From an uncultured Bacteroidia bacterium (GTDB lineage Bacteria > Bacteroidota > Bacteroidia > Bacteroidales > UBA932), in assembly GCA_902789245.1 (NCBI GenBank), contig CADAND010000009.1, positions 22,903-86,902 of the forward strand: DNA of 64,000 nucleotides, read 5' to 3'. This document shows, piece by piece, positions 17,575 to 24,220 of this stretch. Each line of letters opens with the position of its first letter. Position 1 is the stretch's first letter. Made by a program: the position numbers and the translations under genes. The notes beneath the pieces were generated by a model that was not told the DNA's origin, made no database searches, and was given only the letters and a program-made list of their open reading frames with translations.

Positions 17575-20061
17575 TTACATCATACCACCTCCCATCATCG
17601 TCGTTCCCAGGCTCTCGGACGTGCTCTCGGTGTTCATTACGTCATCGTTCTTGATGGTCTTGCGGGCGCTCTTGACGCGGGCGTTGCCCTGCTTTCCGAA
17701 GCTCCAGCTGATGCTGAAGTTGAGCTGCTGCATCGGGATCGTGTTCACGCTCACGGAGCGGAAATCCCTGCCCTCGCTGACGCTGCGCATCTGCATGCCC
17801 TTGCCGCCGGTGAGCGGAAGCGTGTAGTTGATGCTGATGCCGAGGCGGTCGTCCAGGAAGCTCTTGGTCAGGCCGACCATCGCCATGCTCATACCGGAGC
17901 TCCAGCCCTGCAGGGAGTAGTTCTTGCCCATGGCGATGACGTTGGCGCTCAGGCTGAAGTCGAGCGGCAGGGCCTGCTGGAAGCCAAGCATCGCATTGTA
18001 GCTCAGGCCGCTGTTGGACTGGCCGAGGACCTCGCTGCGCAGGTCGGTGTAGTTCAGGCCGCCGTTCAGGTAGATGCGGGTGGTCGGGCTGGCGTTCCAG
18101 TTGATGAAGGCGTTCAGGCCGGTCACGCTGCTGCGGACGATGTTGCCGTAGGTCGTGTTCAGGAGGTTGTTCGCGTCGTAGAAGCTGTAGGAGGAGATGC
18201 CGTTTGCGACCAGCTGCTCGCGCAGCGTGAGGTTCACGATCCACTTCGGGCTGTAGAGGTTGTAGACGAGGCTGATGTTGTGGCCGCGCTCGACGTCGAG
18301 TTCGCTGTTGCCGTAGCTGCGGGCGGTCGGATCGGAAGTGTCCACGTAGGGGTTGAGGTAGCTGATGCCCGGACGGCTGATGCGCATGTTGTAGGACAGG
18401 CCGATGTTCTGGGTCTGGCTGATGTTGAACTGCAGGCTGGCCGTCGGCACGAGGCTGCCGTACTGGGTGCTGAAGTTGTTGCCCTGGCCGGCGGCGTAGG
18501 TGACGTTCTGCCAGGTGTGCTCGTAGCGGACGCCGCCGAGCAGGCTCACGGAGCCGAGGGAGACCTTATATTCGGTATAGAGGGCGCCGATGCGGTTGTA
18601 GAAGTCGTAGTCCAGGCTGGCGATCGGATTGAGCTTCCAGTCGGCACCGTCCCACAGGTAGGAGAGCTGGTCGGAGCTGTTGTGGCGGTTGATGAACTTG
18701 GCGCCTGCGCTGAGCGTGCCGGAGATGCCGAGGGGCGTGGTGAAGTCCACTTGGAAGGTGTGGTCGGTGGAGCTCTGCTTGCCGTCGGTCTTGCGGTTGG
18801 TCAGGTCGAGGCCGCCCATCAGCTTGTTGGCGAATGTGTTCTCGCTCAGCGAGTTGGTCGGGGTGCCGGAGAACTGGTAGGAGAAGATCAGGCTGCGGCC
18901 GGGGTTGTCGCTCCAGAGGTGCTGGTAGTCGATGCTGGCGGTGATGGCGTTGGAGGTCATCTTCGTCAGGGAGGTGCCGTCGTAGGCGAAGCCGGTGCCG
19001 TAGATACCGCCGCTCATCGAGGTGGAGGTCAGGCCGTCCATCGAACTGCCCATGTGCATCAGGCCGGCGGTGGCGGAGATGAGATTCTGGTCGTCGATCT
19101 CGTAGCTCGCGCTCAGGTTGCCCATCACCATGGGCATCTTCATCGCCGACTCGCTGTGGGTCGTGGTGGTGCCGCCGCTGACGCCGAGCATCTCGCGGGT
19201 CACGTCGGTCGTGGTGCCGGGCATGCTCATGTACATGCCGTTGCCGTTGAGGCTCCAGGTGAATTTGCCGGCCTGCTGGGTCAGGAAGAGGCCGCCACCG
19301 CCGCCGCGGGTGCTGCCCATCGCACGGACGGAGCCGTAGAAGGCGTCCGCCATGCTCTGGCCGCCCGTGGCCTCGCGGTTGGTCACGAGGTTGAGCACGC
19401 CGCCCACGCCCTCGGCGTCATACTTCACGCCCGGGTTGGTGATGACCTGGATGTCCTTGACGTAGCTCGCGGGCATCATCTTGAAGATCTGGGAAGGGTT
19501 GCCCGAGAACATCTGGCTGGGCTTGCCGTCCACGGTCACCTGGAAGCTGGAGGAGCCGTTCACGGTGATGTTGTCCTGGCCGTCCACGGTCACCATCGGG
19601 ACCTTGCGGAGCATGTCGAGGACCGTGGCGGTCTTCGAATCCACGTCGTCGGCCACGTTGTAGCTCATGCGGTCGACCTCCATTTTGACGAGCGGGCGCT
19701 GTGCGGTCACGGACGCCTCCGCGAGGGCCTCGACGTTGTCCTCGATCAGGATGTCGCCGAGGTCGAGCTTCTCCTGGCCGTCCAGCGTGAAGGGGACGAG
19801 GCGGTCCTGCCGGCCGATGCCGGAGAAGAGGAGCGTGTAGCTGCCCTTGCCCGGGAGGACCTGGGAGAAGAAGCCGTCCATGTCGGTGGTCGTATAGGCG
19901 ATGGGGGTGGTCTCATCCCCGCAGAAGAACTGCAGGACGGCCGCCGGTTCGCCCTGGCGGGTGAGCGCGTCAAGGACGTCGCCCGTGACGGTGGTGCGCT
20001 GTGCGGAAAGGGCCGTGCAGAAGATCACGGCGGTCAGGATGGAAGTGAGGATTCGTTTCAT
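17575..20061 (-). CDS. TonB-type outer-membrane beta-barrel receptor
   Basis: An 828-residue outer-membrane protein. It has a signal peptide (1-20, ending ALSAQ), an N-terminal carboxypeptidase-regulatory-like domain (VTGDVLDALTRQGEP, ~residues 22-100), and a plug region (VLDMLRKVPMVTVDGQDNI, DGKPSQMFSGNPSQI, GVGGVLNLVTN). A large barrel follows, ending in QLNFSISWSFGK and a short Ser/Thr/Met tail. No SusD partner follows, so it is not a classical SusCD pair. Its substrate cannot be told; it belongs to the OMP_b-brl_3-like receptors often found beside LytS/LytTR systems in Bacteroidales. An array of TTCGACGAA motifs lies just upstream of its promoter. Confidence 0.85.
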   Translation of the reverse strand: MKRILTSILTAVIFCTALSAQRTTVTGDVLDALTRQGEPAAVLQFFCGDETTPIAYTTTDMDGFFSQVLPGKGSYTLLFSGIGRQDRLVPFTLDGQEKLDLGDILIEDNVEALAEASVTAQRPLVKMEVDRMSYNVADDVDSKTATVLDMLRKVPMVTVDGQDNITVNGSSSFQVTVDGKPSQMFSGNPSQIFKMMPASYVKDIQVITNPGVKYDAEGVGGVLNLVTNREATGGQSMADAFYGSVRAMGSTRGGGGGLFLTQQAGKFTWSLNGNGMYMSMPGTTTDVTREMLGVSGGTTTTHSESAMKMPMVMGNLSASYEIDDQNLISATAGLMHMGSSMDGLTSTSMSGGIYGTGFAYDGTSLTKMTSNAITASIDYQHLWSDNPGRSLIFSYQFSGTPTNSLSENTFANKLMGGLDLTNRKTDGKQSSTDHTFQVDFTTPLGISGTLSAGAKFINRHNSSDQLSYLWDGADWKLNPIASLDYDFYNRIGALYTEYKVSLGSVSLLGGVRYEHTWQNVTYAAGQGNNFSTQYGSLVPTASLQFNISQTQNIGLSYNMRISRPGISYLNPYVDTSDPTARSYGNSELDVERGHNISLVYNLYSPKWIVNLTLREQLVANGISSYSFYDANNLLNTTYGNIVRSSVTGLNAFINWNASPTTRIYLNGGLNYTDLRSEVLGQSNSGLSYNAMLGFQQALPLDFSLSANVIAMGKNYSLQGWSSGMSMAMVGLTKSFLDDRLGISINYTLPLTGGKGMQMRSVSEGRDFRSVSVNTIPMQQLNFSISWSFGKQGNARVKSARKTIKNDDVMNTESTSESLGTTMMGGGMM

Positions 20062-20090
20062 ATCGTGTGGTTTTTTGTTTGTTTCTGGTG

Positions 20091-20098
20091 CAAAATTA
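20091..20098 (-). promoter_or_regulatory. Putative -7 box (TAATTTTG) for the receptor gene
   Basis: Minus-strand TAATTTTG fits TAnnTTTG and lies about 30 nt before the receptor start at 20061. The repeated TTCGACGAA motifs begin about 30 bp further upstream. Confidence 0.5.
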
Positions 20099-20127
20099 CC
20101 TCACGCAACCCCCTGAATCAATGAACT

Positions 20128-20231
20128 TTCGACGAGCACCCCTTTCCCTTCGACGAAAAACCGGCCCTTTCGACGAAGCGCCGTTTCGCTTCGACGAATC
20201 ACCATCTCCGCACACCTTCTCCGTCGACGAA
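20128..20231. repeat. Array of five TTCGACGAA-type near-palindromes
   Basis: TTCGACGAA or close variants start at 20128, 20149, 20169, 20190 and 20223, so most spacings are 20-21 bp, with a last step of 33. Each is a 9-bp palindrome around a central A. The array lies between the receptor promoter and a family-B REP. It could be a phased operator or a third REP-like family made of short self-complementary stems. Confidence 0.65.
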
Positions 20232-20252
20232 CGGCCGCATGGGAAAGCGGTT

Positions 20253-20340
20253 GCCGGGAGCAAAAAACGGGTCTGACGCTCCCGGAATACGAAATTACTG
20301 GTTTCTGGGAGCAAAATGGTATGTCTCTGCTCCCGGAAAT
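20253..20340 (+). repeat. REP-like double hairpin, family B, copy 1
   Basis: Two hairpins with the stem GGGAGC/GCTCCC, separated by a spacer with ACGAAATTACTGG. It has the same layout as family A (for example CAAAAAA after the first stem in both A copy 1 and this copy) but different stem bases. It ends directly at the stop codon of RAYT copy 2. Confidence 0.85.
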
Positions 20341-21288
20341 CTATCTCCCGAAGAGTGCGATTATGTCGCGTTCTTCCAGTCGCAGCATTCTTTGAATCTG
20401 CTTGTTCCCCGCCTGATACTCGAAGTGCATCTTCTTGGCCATCTCCAGTTTTGCTTCTTTGGGCAAGGAGGCCGGACGTGAATTGTCGTAAGCATCCTTA
20501 CAGAGTTGCCGCACGATGAGAAACAGTTCATCATCGGTGTAGTATACAAGGTCTCCTAGTTGGGATGCAATACTGCGATACACTTCTACATTCCTTGATA
20601 TGAGGAAGAAGTAATTTCTTGCGCTTTGGAACATTCTTTCCGCGAGAGCCAGGTTGCAAAAAGATGACGGTAGAATGTAACCGTTCAAAACAAGGTGGTC
20701 ATCCGGATAATCAATGGTATGGCTTCGGAATAATTGTCTTTTCTCCCGAAAATTCAGATTTCCGTACCGGGTTCCTTGCAAGAATGGGATGTCGGGGTTA
20801 TAGAAGAATCGATTGGCTCCCCAGGGATAGGAAAAAGGTGTATAACGTGTATCTACCAAATAACCATTCCGGTTCACATAGGCTATCGTATTTCGGAGCG
20901 TTTCCAAATTGTCAATCGGAAATAGGGACGCATTGAAACCGGTCAAGTCTTTAACGATGCCCTTGTCCATGAAATACCGTTGTAACCGTCGCTTAAACAA
21001 GTTAAACCATGCAATTATGCGTTCTCTTTCTCCAACCATAACCGCGTGCAGATGGTTCTTCATAATCTCAAACGTCAAGATTGTTACGCCATCGGACTGC
21101 CAGGTGCAAAAAGCAGCGAGATTCATCGCAAAGCGAAAGTCCTCTTCTTCCTCAAAAAGAATTTCCGTCTGCCCGCCGGGTGTACACAGGTGATAATATG
21201 GGCCGTTATTCATAAAAGCGAATTCGCACTGACTTTCTGCTTCGTAGAAAGACAGCGCACGTGGTGTTTTGTTGCGAGATGTATCCAT
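20341..21288 (-). CDS. RAYT-type HUH (Y1) transposase, copy 2
   Basis: A 315-residue RAYT-like protein, homologous along its whole length to 14521-15468 but clearly diverged. HUH motif HLH is at residues 79-81 (FEIMKNHLHAV) and the candidate catalytic tyrosine is Tyr137 (IAYVNRNGYLV), the same positions as in copy 1. Shared blocks include YHLCTPG, FRFAMNL, TPFSYPWGA and the C-terminal NKQIQRMLR. The N-terminal block YYHLCTPGG is shared with copy 1 and may be characteristic of this Bacteroidota subgroup. It is flanked by family-B REPs at 20253-20340 and 21456-21541. The base composition (more A/T than the host genes) suggests acquisition. Confidence 0.86.
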   Translation of the reverse strand: MDTSRNKTPRALSFYEAESQCEFAFMNNGPYYHLCTPGGQTEILFEEEEDFRFAMNLAAFCTWQSDGVTILTFEIMKNHLHAVMVGERERIIAWFNLFKRRLQRYFMDKGIVKDLTGFNASLFPIDNLETLRNTIAYVNRNGYLVDTRYTPFSYPWGANRFFYNPDIPFLQGTRYGNLNFREKRQLFRSHTIDYPDDHLVLNGYILPSSFCNLALAERMFQSARNYFFLISRNVEVYRSIASQLGDLVYYTDDELFLIVRQLCKDAYDNSRPASLPKEAKLEMAKKMHFEYQAGNKQIQRMLRLEERDIIALFGR

Positions 21289-21309
21289 GGCAGCAAAACT
21301 AAAAGTTAA

Positions 21310-21339
21310 TAGCCGATTTATTTCCCGATTAATCGTTTA
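21310..21339 (-). promoter_or_regulatory. Conserved 30-nt sequence upstream of RAYT copy 2
   Basis: It differs from 15490-15519 at one position only, although the two RAYT proteins and the rest of the flanks have diverged. It contains CGATTAATCG (21326-21335) and lies 21 nt before the start codon. Confidence 0.7.
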
Positions 21340-21455
21340 TTATTTTGGGACTACGTAATACTCCAGCACACTGAACGTTGCGAACCGGCATCATTGTTTC
21401 GAAACGCACAAAACATTCGCAACATACTCTTGTTTGAATGATTCATGTGGTCTCT

Positions 21456-21541
21456 GCGGGAGCACTGGAGGCCTGATTTGCTCCCGGCGAACGCATTTTT
21501 CTTATTTCGGGAGCAAAATGGGGGCTATTTGCTCCCGGTCA
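21456..21541 (+). repeat. REP-like double hairpin, family B, copy 2
   Basis: Two GGGAGC/GCTCCC hairpins. The first loop reads ACTGGAGGCCTGATTT, close to family-A copy 2 at 15626. The second hairpin overlaps the last codons and stop of the LytTR gene 21525-22241 (its C-terminal TGSK and TAG come from the stem). It is a direct repeat with 20253-20340. Confidence 0.85.
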
Positions 21542-22241
21542 CTGCGTCCCGGTACTTCCGGGAGATGGGGAGCTGGATGTCGCCGAGATAGAGGAGATCC
21601 ACATCGACGCGGGTGATGGCGGTCCGGTTGACCAGGAAGGCGCGGTGGATGCGGACGAAATGGGGGCTTAGGTTGGCCTCCCACTGGGAAATCGGCGTAT
21701 AGTTCTTGAAGCGCCGTCCGTCTTTGGCGACGACGGTGGTGGCGTCGTCGTTGGACTCCACATAGAGAATATCGTCAACGGGCAGGCTGACCGGCTTGCG
21801 GTCCGAGGTGAAGGAAATGAGGCCGGGCGGCGTGGGACGCTTCCGGTCCAGCCAGGACCCGAAGAAATAGCAGCCCGCGGCCAGCGCGGTCAGGATGATG
21901 GCGATGAAGACGGGATTGGTCAGGAGATGGGGAATGTCCGGCATGAGCTGGGGCGGGATGTGATGCCCTTCCCGGAGGAGAGAAATGTAATAGTGCGCAA
22001 CCAGAAACAGCAGCATCTCTCCGACCAGGATTCCCAGTACGACGAAGACGGCGTCCTTGATTCCCGATTTGCGCTTCCTGAAGTTGACCTTCGGGAAAAA
22101 GAACTTGGCCGCCAGCGCGCCGGGTAGGAAAAGCGTTCCGACGAAGAGCGCTTCCAGGAAGCGGTAGCCCAGGCTGACGAGAATCATCGCCACCAGCAGG
22201 ATGGAGACACCCCAGTAGGATATGATCAGCAGCCGTTTCAT
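21525..22241 (-). CDS. Membrane-anchored LytTR DNA-binding regulator
   Basis: A 238-residue protein with about four hydrophobic segments in the first ~130 residues and a C-terminal LytTR domain (PVDDILYVESNDDATTVV, then FVRIHRAFLVNRTAI). It has no receiver domain, so it is a one-component, membrane-tethered regulator, a layout seen for LytTR regulators paired with small membrane inhibitors. No separate kinase is next to it. Its final codons and stop come from a REP stem. It is divergent from the ExbB-like gene at 22391, which it may regulate. Confidence 0.85.
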   Translation of the reverse strand: MKRLLIISYWGVSILLVAMILVSLGYRFLEALFVGTLFLPGALAAKFFFPKVNFRKRKSGIKDAVFVVLGILVGEMLLFLVAHYYISLLREGHHIPPQLMPDIPHLLTNPVFIAIILTALAAGCYFFGSWLDRKRPTPPGLISFTSDRKPVSLPVDDILYVESNDDATTVVAKDGRRFKNYTPISQWEANLSPHFVRIHRAFLVNRTAITRVDVDLLYLGDIQLPISRKYRDAVTGSK

Positions 22242-22249
22242 GACCTATA

Positions 22250-22257
22250 CAAAAATA
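22250..22257 (-). promoter_or_regulatory. Putative -7 box (TATTTTTG) for the LytTR gene
   Basis: Minus-strand TATTTTTG lies nine bases before the start of the LytTR gene, so the transcript would be nearly leaderless. It lies back-to-back with the 22353 promoter across a short divergent region. Confidence 0.4.
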
Positions 22258-22352
22258 GTAAATAAACCGCATTTCCCGACAATACAAAGCCGACTTTGGG
22301 GATTTAACTCCCCTTCACGGGGTTTCGGCTTGGATAAGAAGATGCCTTCCTG

Positions 22353-22360
22353 TACATTTG
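22353..22360 (+). promoter_or_regulatory. Putative -7 box (TACATTTG) for the ExbB-like gene
   Basis: TACATTTG matches TAnnTTTG, with a TTGG at about 22329 as a possible -33 element, about 30 nt before the ATG at 22391. Confidence 0.55.
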
Positions 22361-22390
22361 CTCCCGGTAACCCACAAAACTCATAGCCTT

Positions 22391-22735
22391 ATGTTCAAGT
22401 ATTTTATGGAAGGCGGTCTCGTCTATATGTCCGTCCTCACGATTCTTCTGGTAGCCCTTTTCTTTGCCGCCTGGAAAGCGCCCCGCTGGGTGAAGGAAAT
22501 CGGCCTGTTCGCCCTGGTATTCGGTCTCGTATCTCCGCTGTTCTCGCTCTATGGCGCCCTGTCCACCCTGCAGCAGGTGGCCATCGATATCGGCGAGGGA
22601 GTCAACGGCCTGTTCGATCTCATCTCTCCGGGCGTGTTCTTCGGCATCAAGGTCATCCTGATCCCAGTGATCTACGGCATGTGCATCTATCTGGTTTCCC
22701 TGGTCATCCGGATCATCCAGAAGCCCCGCCTGTAG
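22391..22735 (+). CDS. Small MotA/TolQ/ExbB-like membrane protein
   Basis: A 114-residue protein with three hydrophobic segments (about residues 10-28, 35-55 and 78-108). The middle and last segments have the pattern of the ExbB/TolQ proton-channel helices (ISPGVFFGIKVILIPVIYGM), but the large cytoplasmic loop of true ExbB is missing. I take ATG 22391 as the start; an earlier in-frame start has no support. It is followed two bases later by a lipoprotein gene. It could instead be the membrane partner of the divergent LytTR regulator. The function is uncertain. Confidence 0.6.
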   Translation: MFKYFMEGGLVYMSVLTILLVALFFAAWKAPRWVKEIGLFALVFGLVSPLFSLYGALSTLQQVAIDIGEGVNGLFDLISPGVFFGIKVILIPVIYGMCIYLVSLVIRIIQKPRL

Positions 22736-22737
22736 CG

Positions 22738-23715
22738 ATGAAACGTTTTTGTTCCCTGCTGTTGGTCGCCCTGCTGGCCGTCTCCTGCTGGCAGGGCCGT
22801 TTCGATCCGCTGAAGGTGAATCTCGACCGGGCGCTGAAGCATCCGGTCAGCGCCCGGGATGTGTACGCGGAGGCCGTGGCGATCCCGCTCCGCTGCCCGG
22901 AAGGGATGGAGCCCGGGCAGGAAACCAGGCTGCTGGACGTCGCTGCGAACCGTTTCTTCCTGCTGGATGGGGAGAAGAACGAGATCCGGATCTTCGACTG
23001 GAATGGCGCGTATGTGACTGCCATCGGAAGCGCGGAGACCATTCTCGATGCCTCCGCGTATCAGGACGAGGTCCTGGATGTCCTGACGCAGAAAGCCATC
23101 ATCGATTATTCCGTGACGGACGGCTCTCTCCTGACGGAATACCCGTTCCTGGACGAGGATATCAGCTTGAAATGCGTCGCTCGTGTGGACGAGGATACCA
23201 TTTTCATGCTGGGCAGCAAGGACGGAATTGCGTATAACTGCGACTATATCGTCGGCATGGTCGGTATCCATCCCTCCCCGATACCGGCGGTAGATTATTT
23301 GATTACGCGCGCGCATGTCCCGGTAGCAGAAATCGAGAATTCCCGCTTTTATCGCAGCAACGGGTCCGTTTACAGCTTTTACACCCGGTCCGGCGAAATA
23401 AGCAGATACACCGGGGATGACTTTGTCTGTGATCCGTACCATTGGGACTTCGGCAAGCGGCAGCCCCGCTTCACCAACGCCCAGGCAACGGCCGACAGGC
23501 TCTATCTAGCTTTCGAGCTGGAAGGGGAGTGCGCCGTCCTCATCTATAACGTGAAGAATAAGCAGTACAACGCCGTCCGGCAGGAGGATTATCCGCTCGG
23601 CATCATCTATGACGGCTGCAACTACCACCTCCGCCCTGCGTCCGACGGCAGTTTCGAAATTGTTCGCTATTCGTTGCTTCCGGCGACTGGCAAGCTGCCC
23701 CCGGCCGGCATTTAG
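22738..23715 (+). CDS. 6-bladed beta-propeller lipoprotein
   Basis: A 325-residue lipoprotein, start at 22738 (MKRFCSLLLVALLAVSC, lipidation at Cys17). It has NHL/propeller-like repeats (NRFFLLDGEKNEIRIFDWNGAYVTAIG) typical of the Bacteroidota '6-bladed beta-propeller' family, whose role is unknown. The last residues (LPATGKLPPAGI) are encoded by the left arm of a palindrome that continues past the stop (element P4), so the native C-terminus may have been replaced. It is two bases after the ExbB-like gene and probably co-transcribed with it. Confidence 0.78.
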   Translation: MKRFCSLLLVALLAVSCWQGRFDPLKVNLDRALKHPVSARDVYAEAVAIPLRCPEGMEPGQETRLLDVAANRFFLLDGEKNEIRIFDWNGAYVTAIGSAETILDASAYQDEVLDVLTQKAIIDYSVTDGSLLTEYPFLDEDISLKCVARVDEDTIFMLGSKDGIAYNCDYIVGMVGIHPSPIPAVDYLITRAHVPVAEIENSRFYRSNGSVYSFYTRSGEISRYTGDDFVCDPYHWDFGKRQPRFTNAQATADRLYLAFELEGECAVLIYNVKNKQYNAVRQEDYPLGIIYDGCNYHLRPASDGSFEIVRYSLLPATGKLPPAGI

Positions 23716-23763
23716 CGACAGCTGTTTTATTTGCCCGCAGGGGGCAGCGTGCCGCCCGCCGGG
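23679..23763. repeat. Palindromic element P4 at the end of the beta-propeller gene
   Basis: The left arm 23679-23709 (CCGGCGACTGGCAAGCTGCC onward) pairs imperfectly with 23733-23763 (GGGGGCAGCGTGCCGCC to CGGG). The stop codon TAG lies in the loop. Arm sequences resemble those of P3 in ligA. It may also work as a terminator, although no T-run follows directly. Confidence 0.6.
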
Positions 23764-23810
23764 TTCCGATTTTGATTACAAAAAATAATCGGATAATTAT
23801 TTCAAAATAG

Positions 23811-23840
23811 TTGCGTAGTTAAAAAATTTAGCTATATTTG
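23811..23840 (+). promoter_or_regulatory. Putative promoter of the blaI-M56 operon
   Basis: The -33-like TTGCG (23811) and -7 TATATTTG (23833-23840) are about 18 bp apart, with the start codon 18 bp downstream. The A/T-rich flank is a likely place for BlaI autoregulation, but no clear operator dyad was identified. Confidence 0.6.
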
Positions 23841-23858
23841 CAGTAAACAACCGCGAGT

Positions 23859-24218
23859 ATGAAACGACTGACCAAAAAGGAAGAGGTGATCATGGATCAC
23901 TTTTGGGAGCGGGGGCCATTGTTTGTCAGGGAGTTACGGGAACTGTACCCCGACCCCAAACCCCACTTCTCCACGCTGTCCACCCAGGTGCGCACGCTTC
24001 AGGAAGAAGGCTTCATCGACCATAAGGCCTACGGCCCGACCTACCAGTACTTCGCCAAAGTCACACGCGAAGAGTACAAGCAGCGTTCGCTGATCGGCCT
24101 GATTGACAAGTACTTCGACAATTCCTACCTGAGCGCCGTCTCGGCGCTGGTCAAGGAAGAGAAGATCTCCGTGGACGAACTCAAAGAACTGATCGACCTG
24201 ATCGAAAAAGAGAAATAA
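23859..24218 (+). CDS. blaI: BlaI/MecI/CopY-family transcriptional repressor
   Basis: A 119-residue winged-helix repressor. The N-terminal DNA-binding part (LTKKEEVIMDHFWERGPLFVREL, then STLSTQVRTLQEEGFI) is followed by the C-terminal dimerisation helices (LVKEEKISVDELKELIDLIE). In the family, a paired M56 metallopeptidase inactivates the repressor by cleavage after a signal. The M56 gene follows two bases after the stop. In Bacteroidota these pairs are widespread and mostly not linked to beta-lactamase; here the next gene is an outer-membrane receptor, a possible target. Confidence 0.92.
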   Translation: MKRLTKKEEVIMDHFWERGPLFVRELRELYPDPKPHFSTLSTQVRTLQEEGFIDHKAYGPTYQYFAKVTREEYKQRSLIGLIDKYFDNSYLSAVSALVKEEKISVDELKELIDLIEKEK

Positions 24219-24220
24219 GC

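Noticed and set aside
17398-20124. A very long open frame (over 900 codons) antisense to the TonB-type receptor gene
   Set aside because: It consists of Val/Ala/Asp/Gly/His-rich low-complexity sequence, a known result of GC-rich codon use on the other strand; the sense frame has a full receptor with signal peptide.
20128-20231. CRISPR array
   Set aside because: The repeat unit is only 9 bp, the spacers are ~12 bp, and there are no cas genes.
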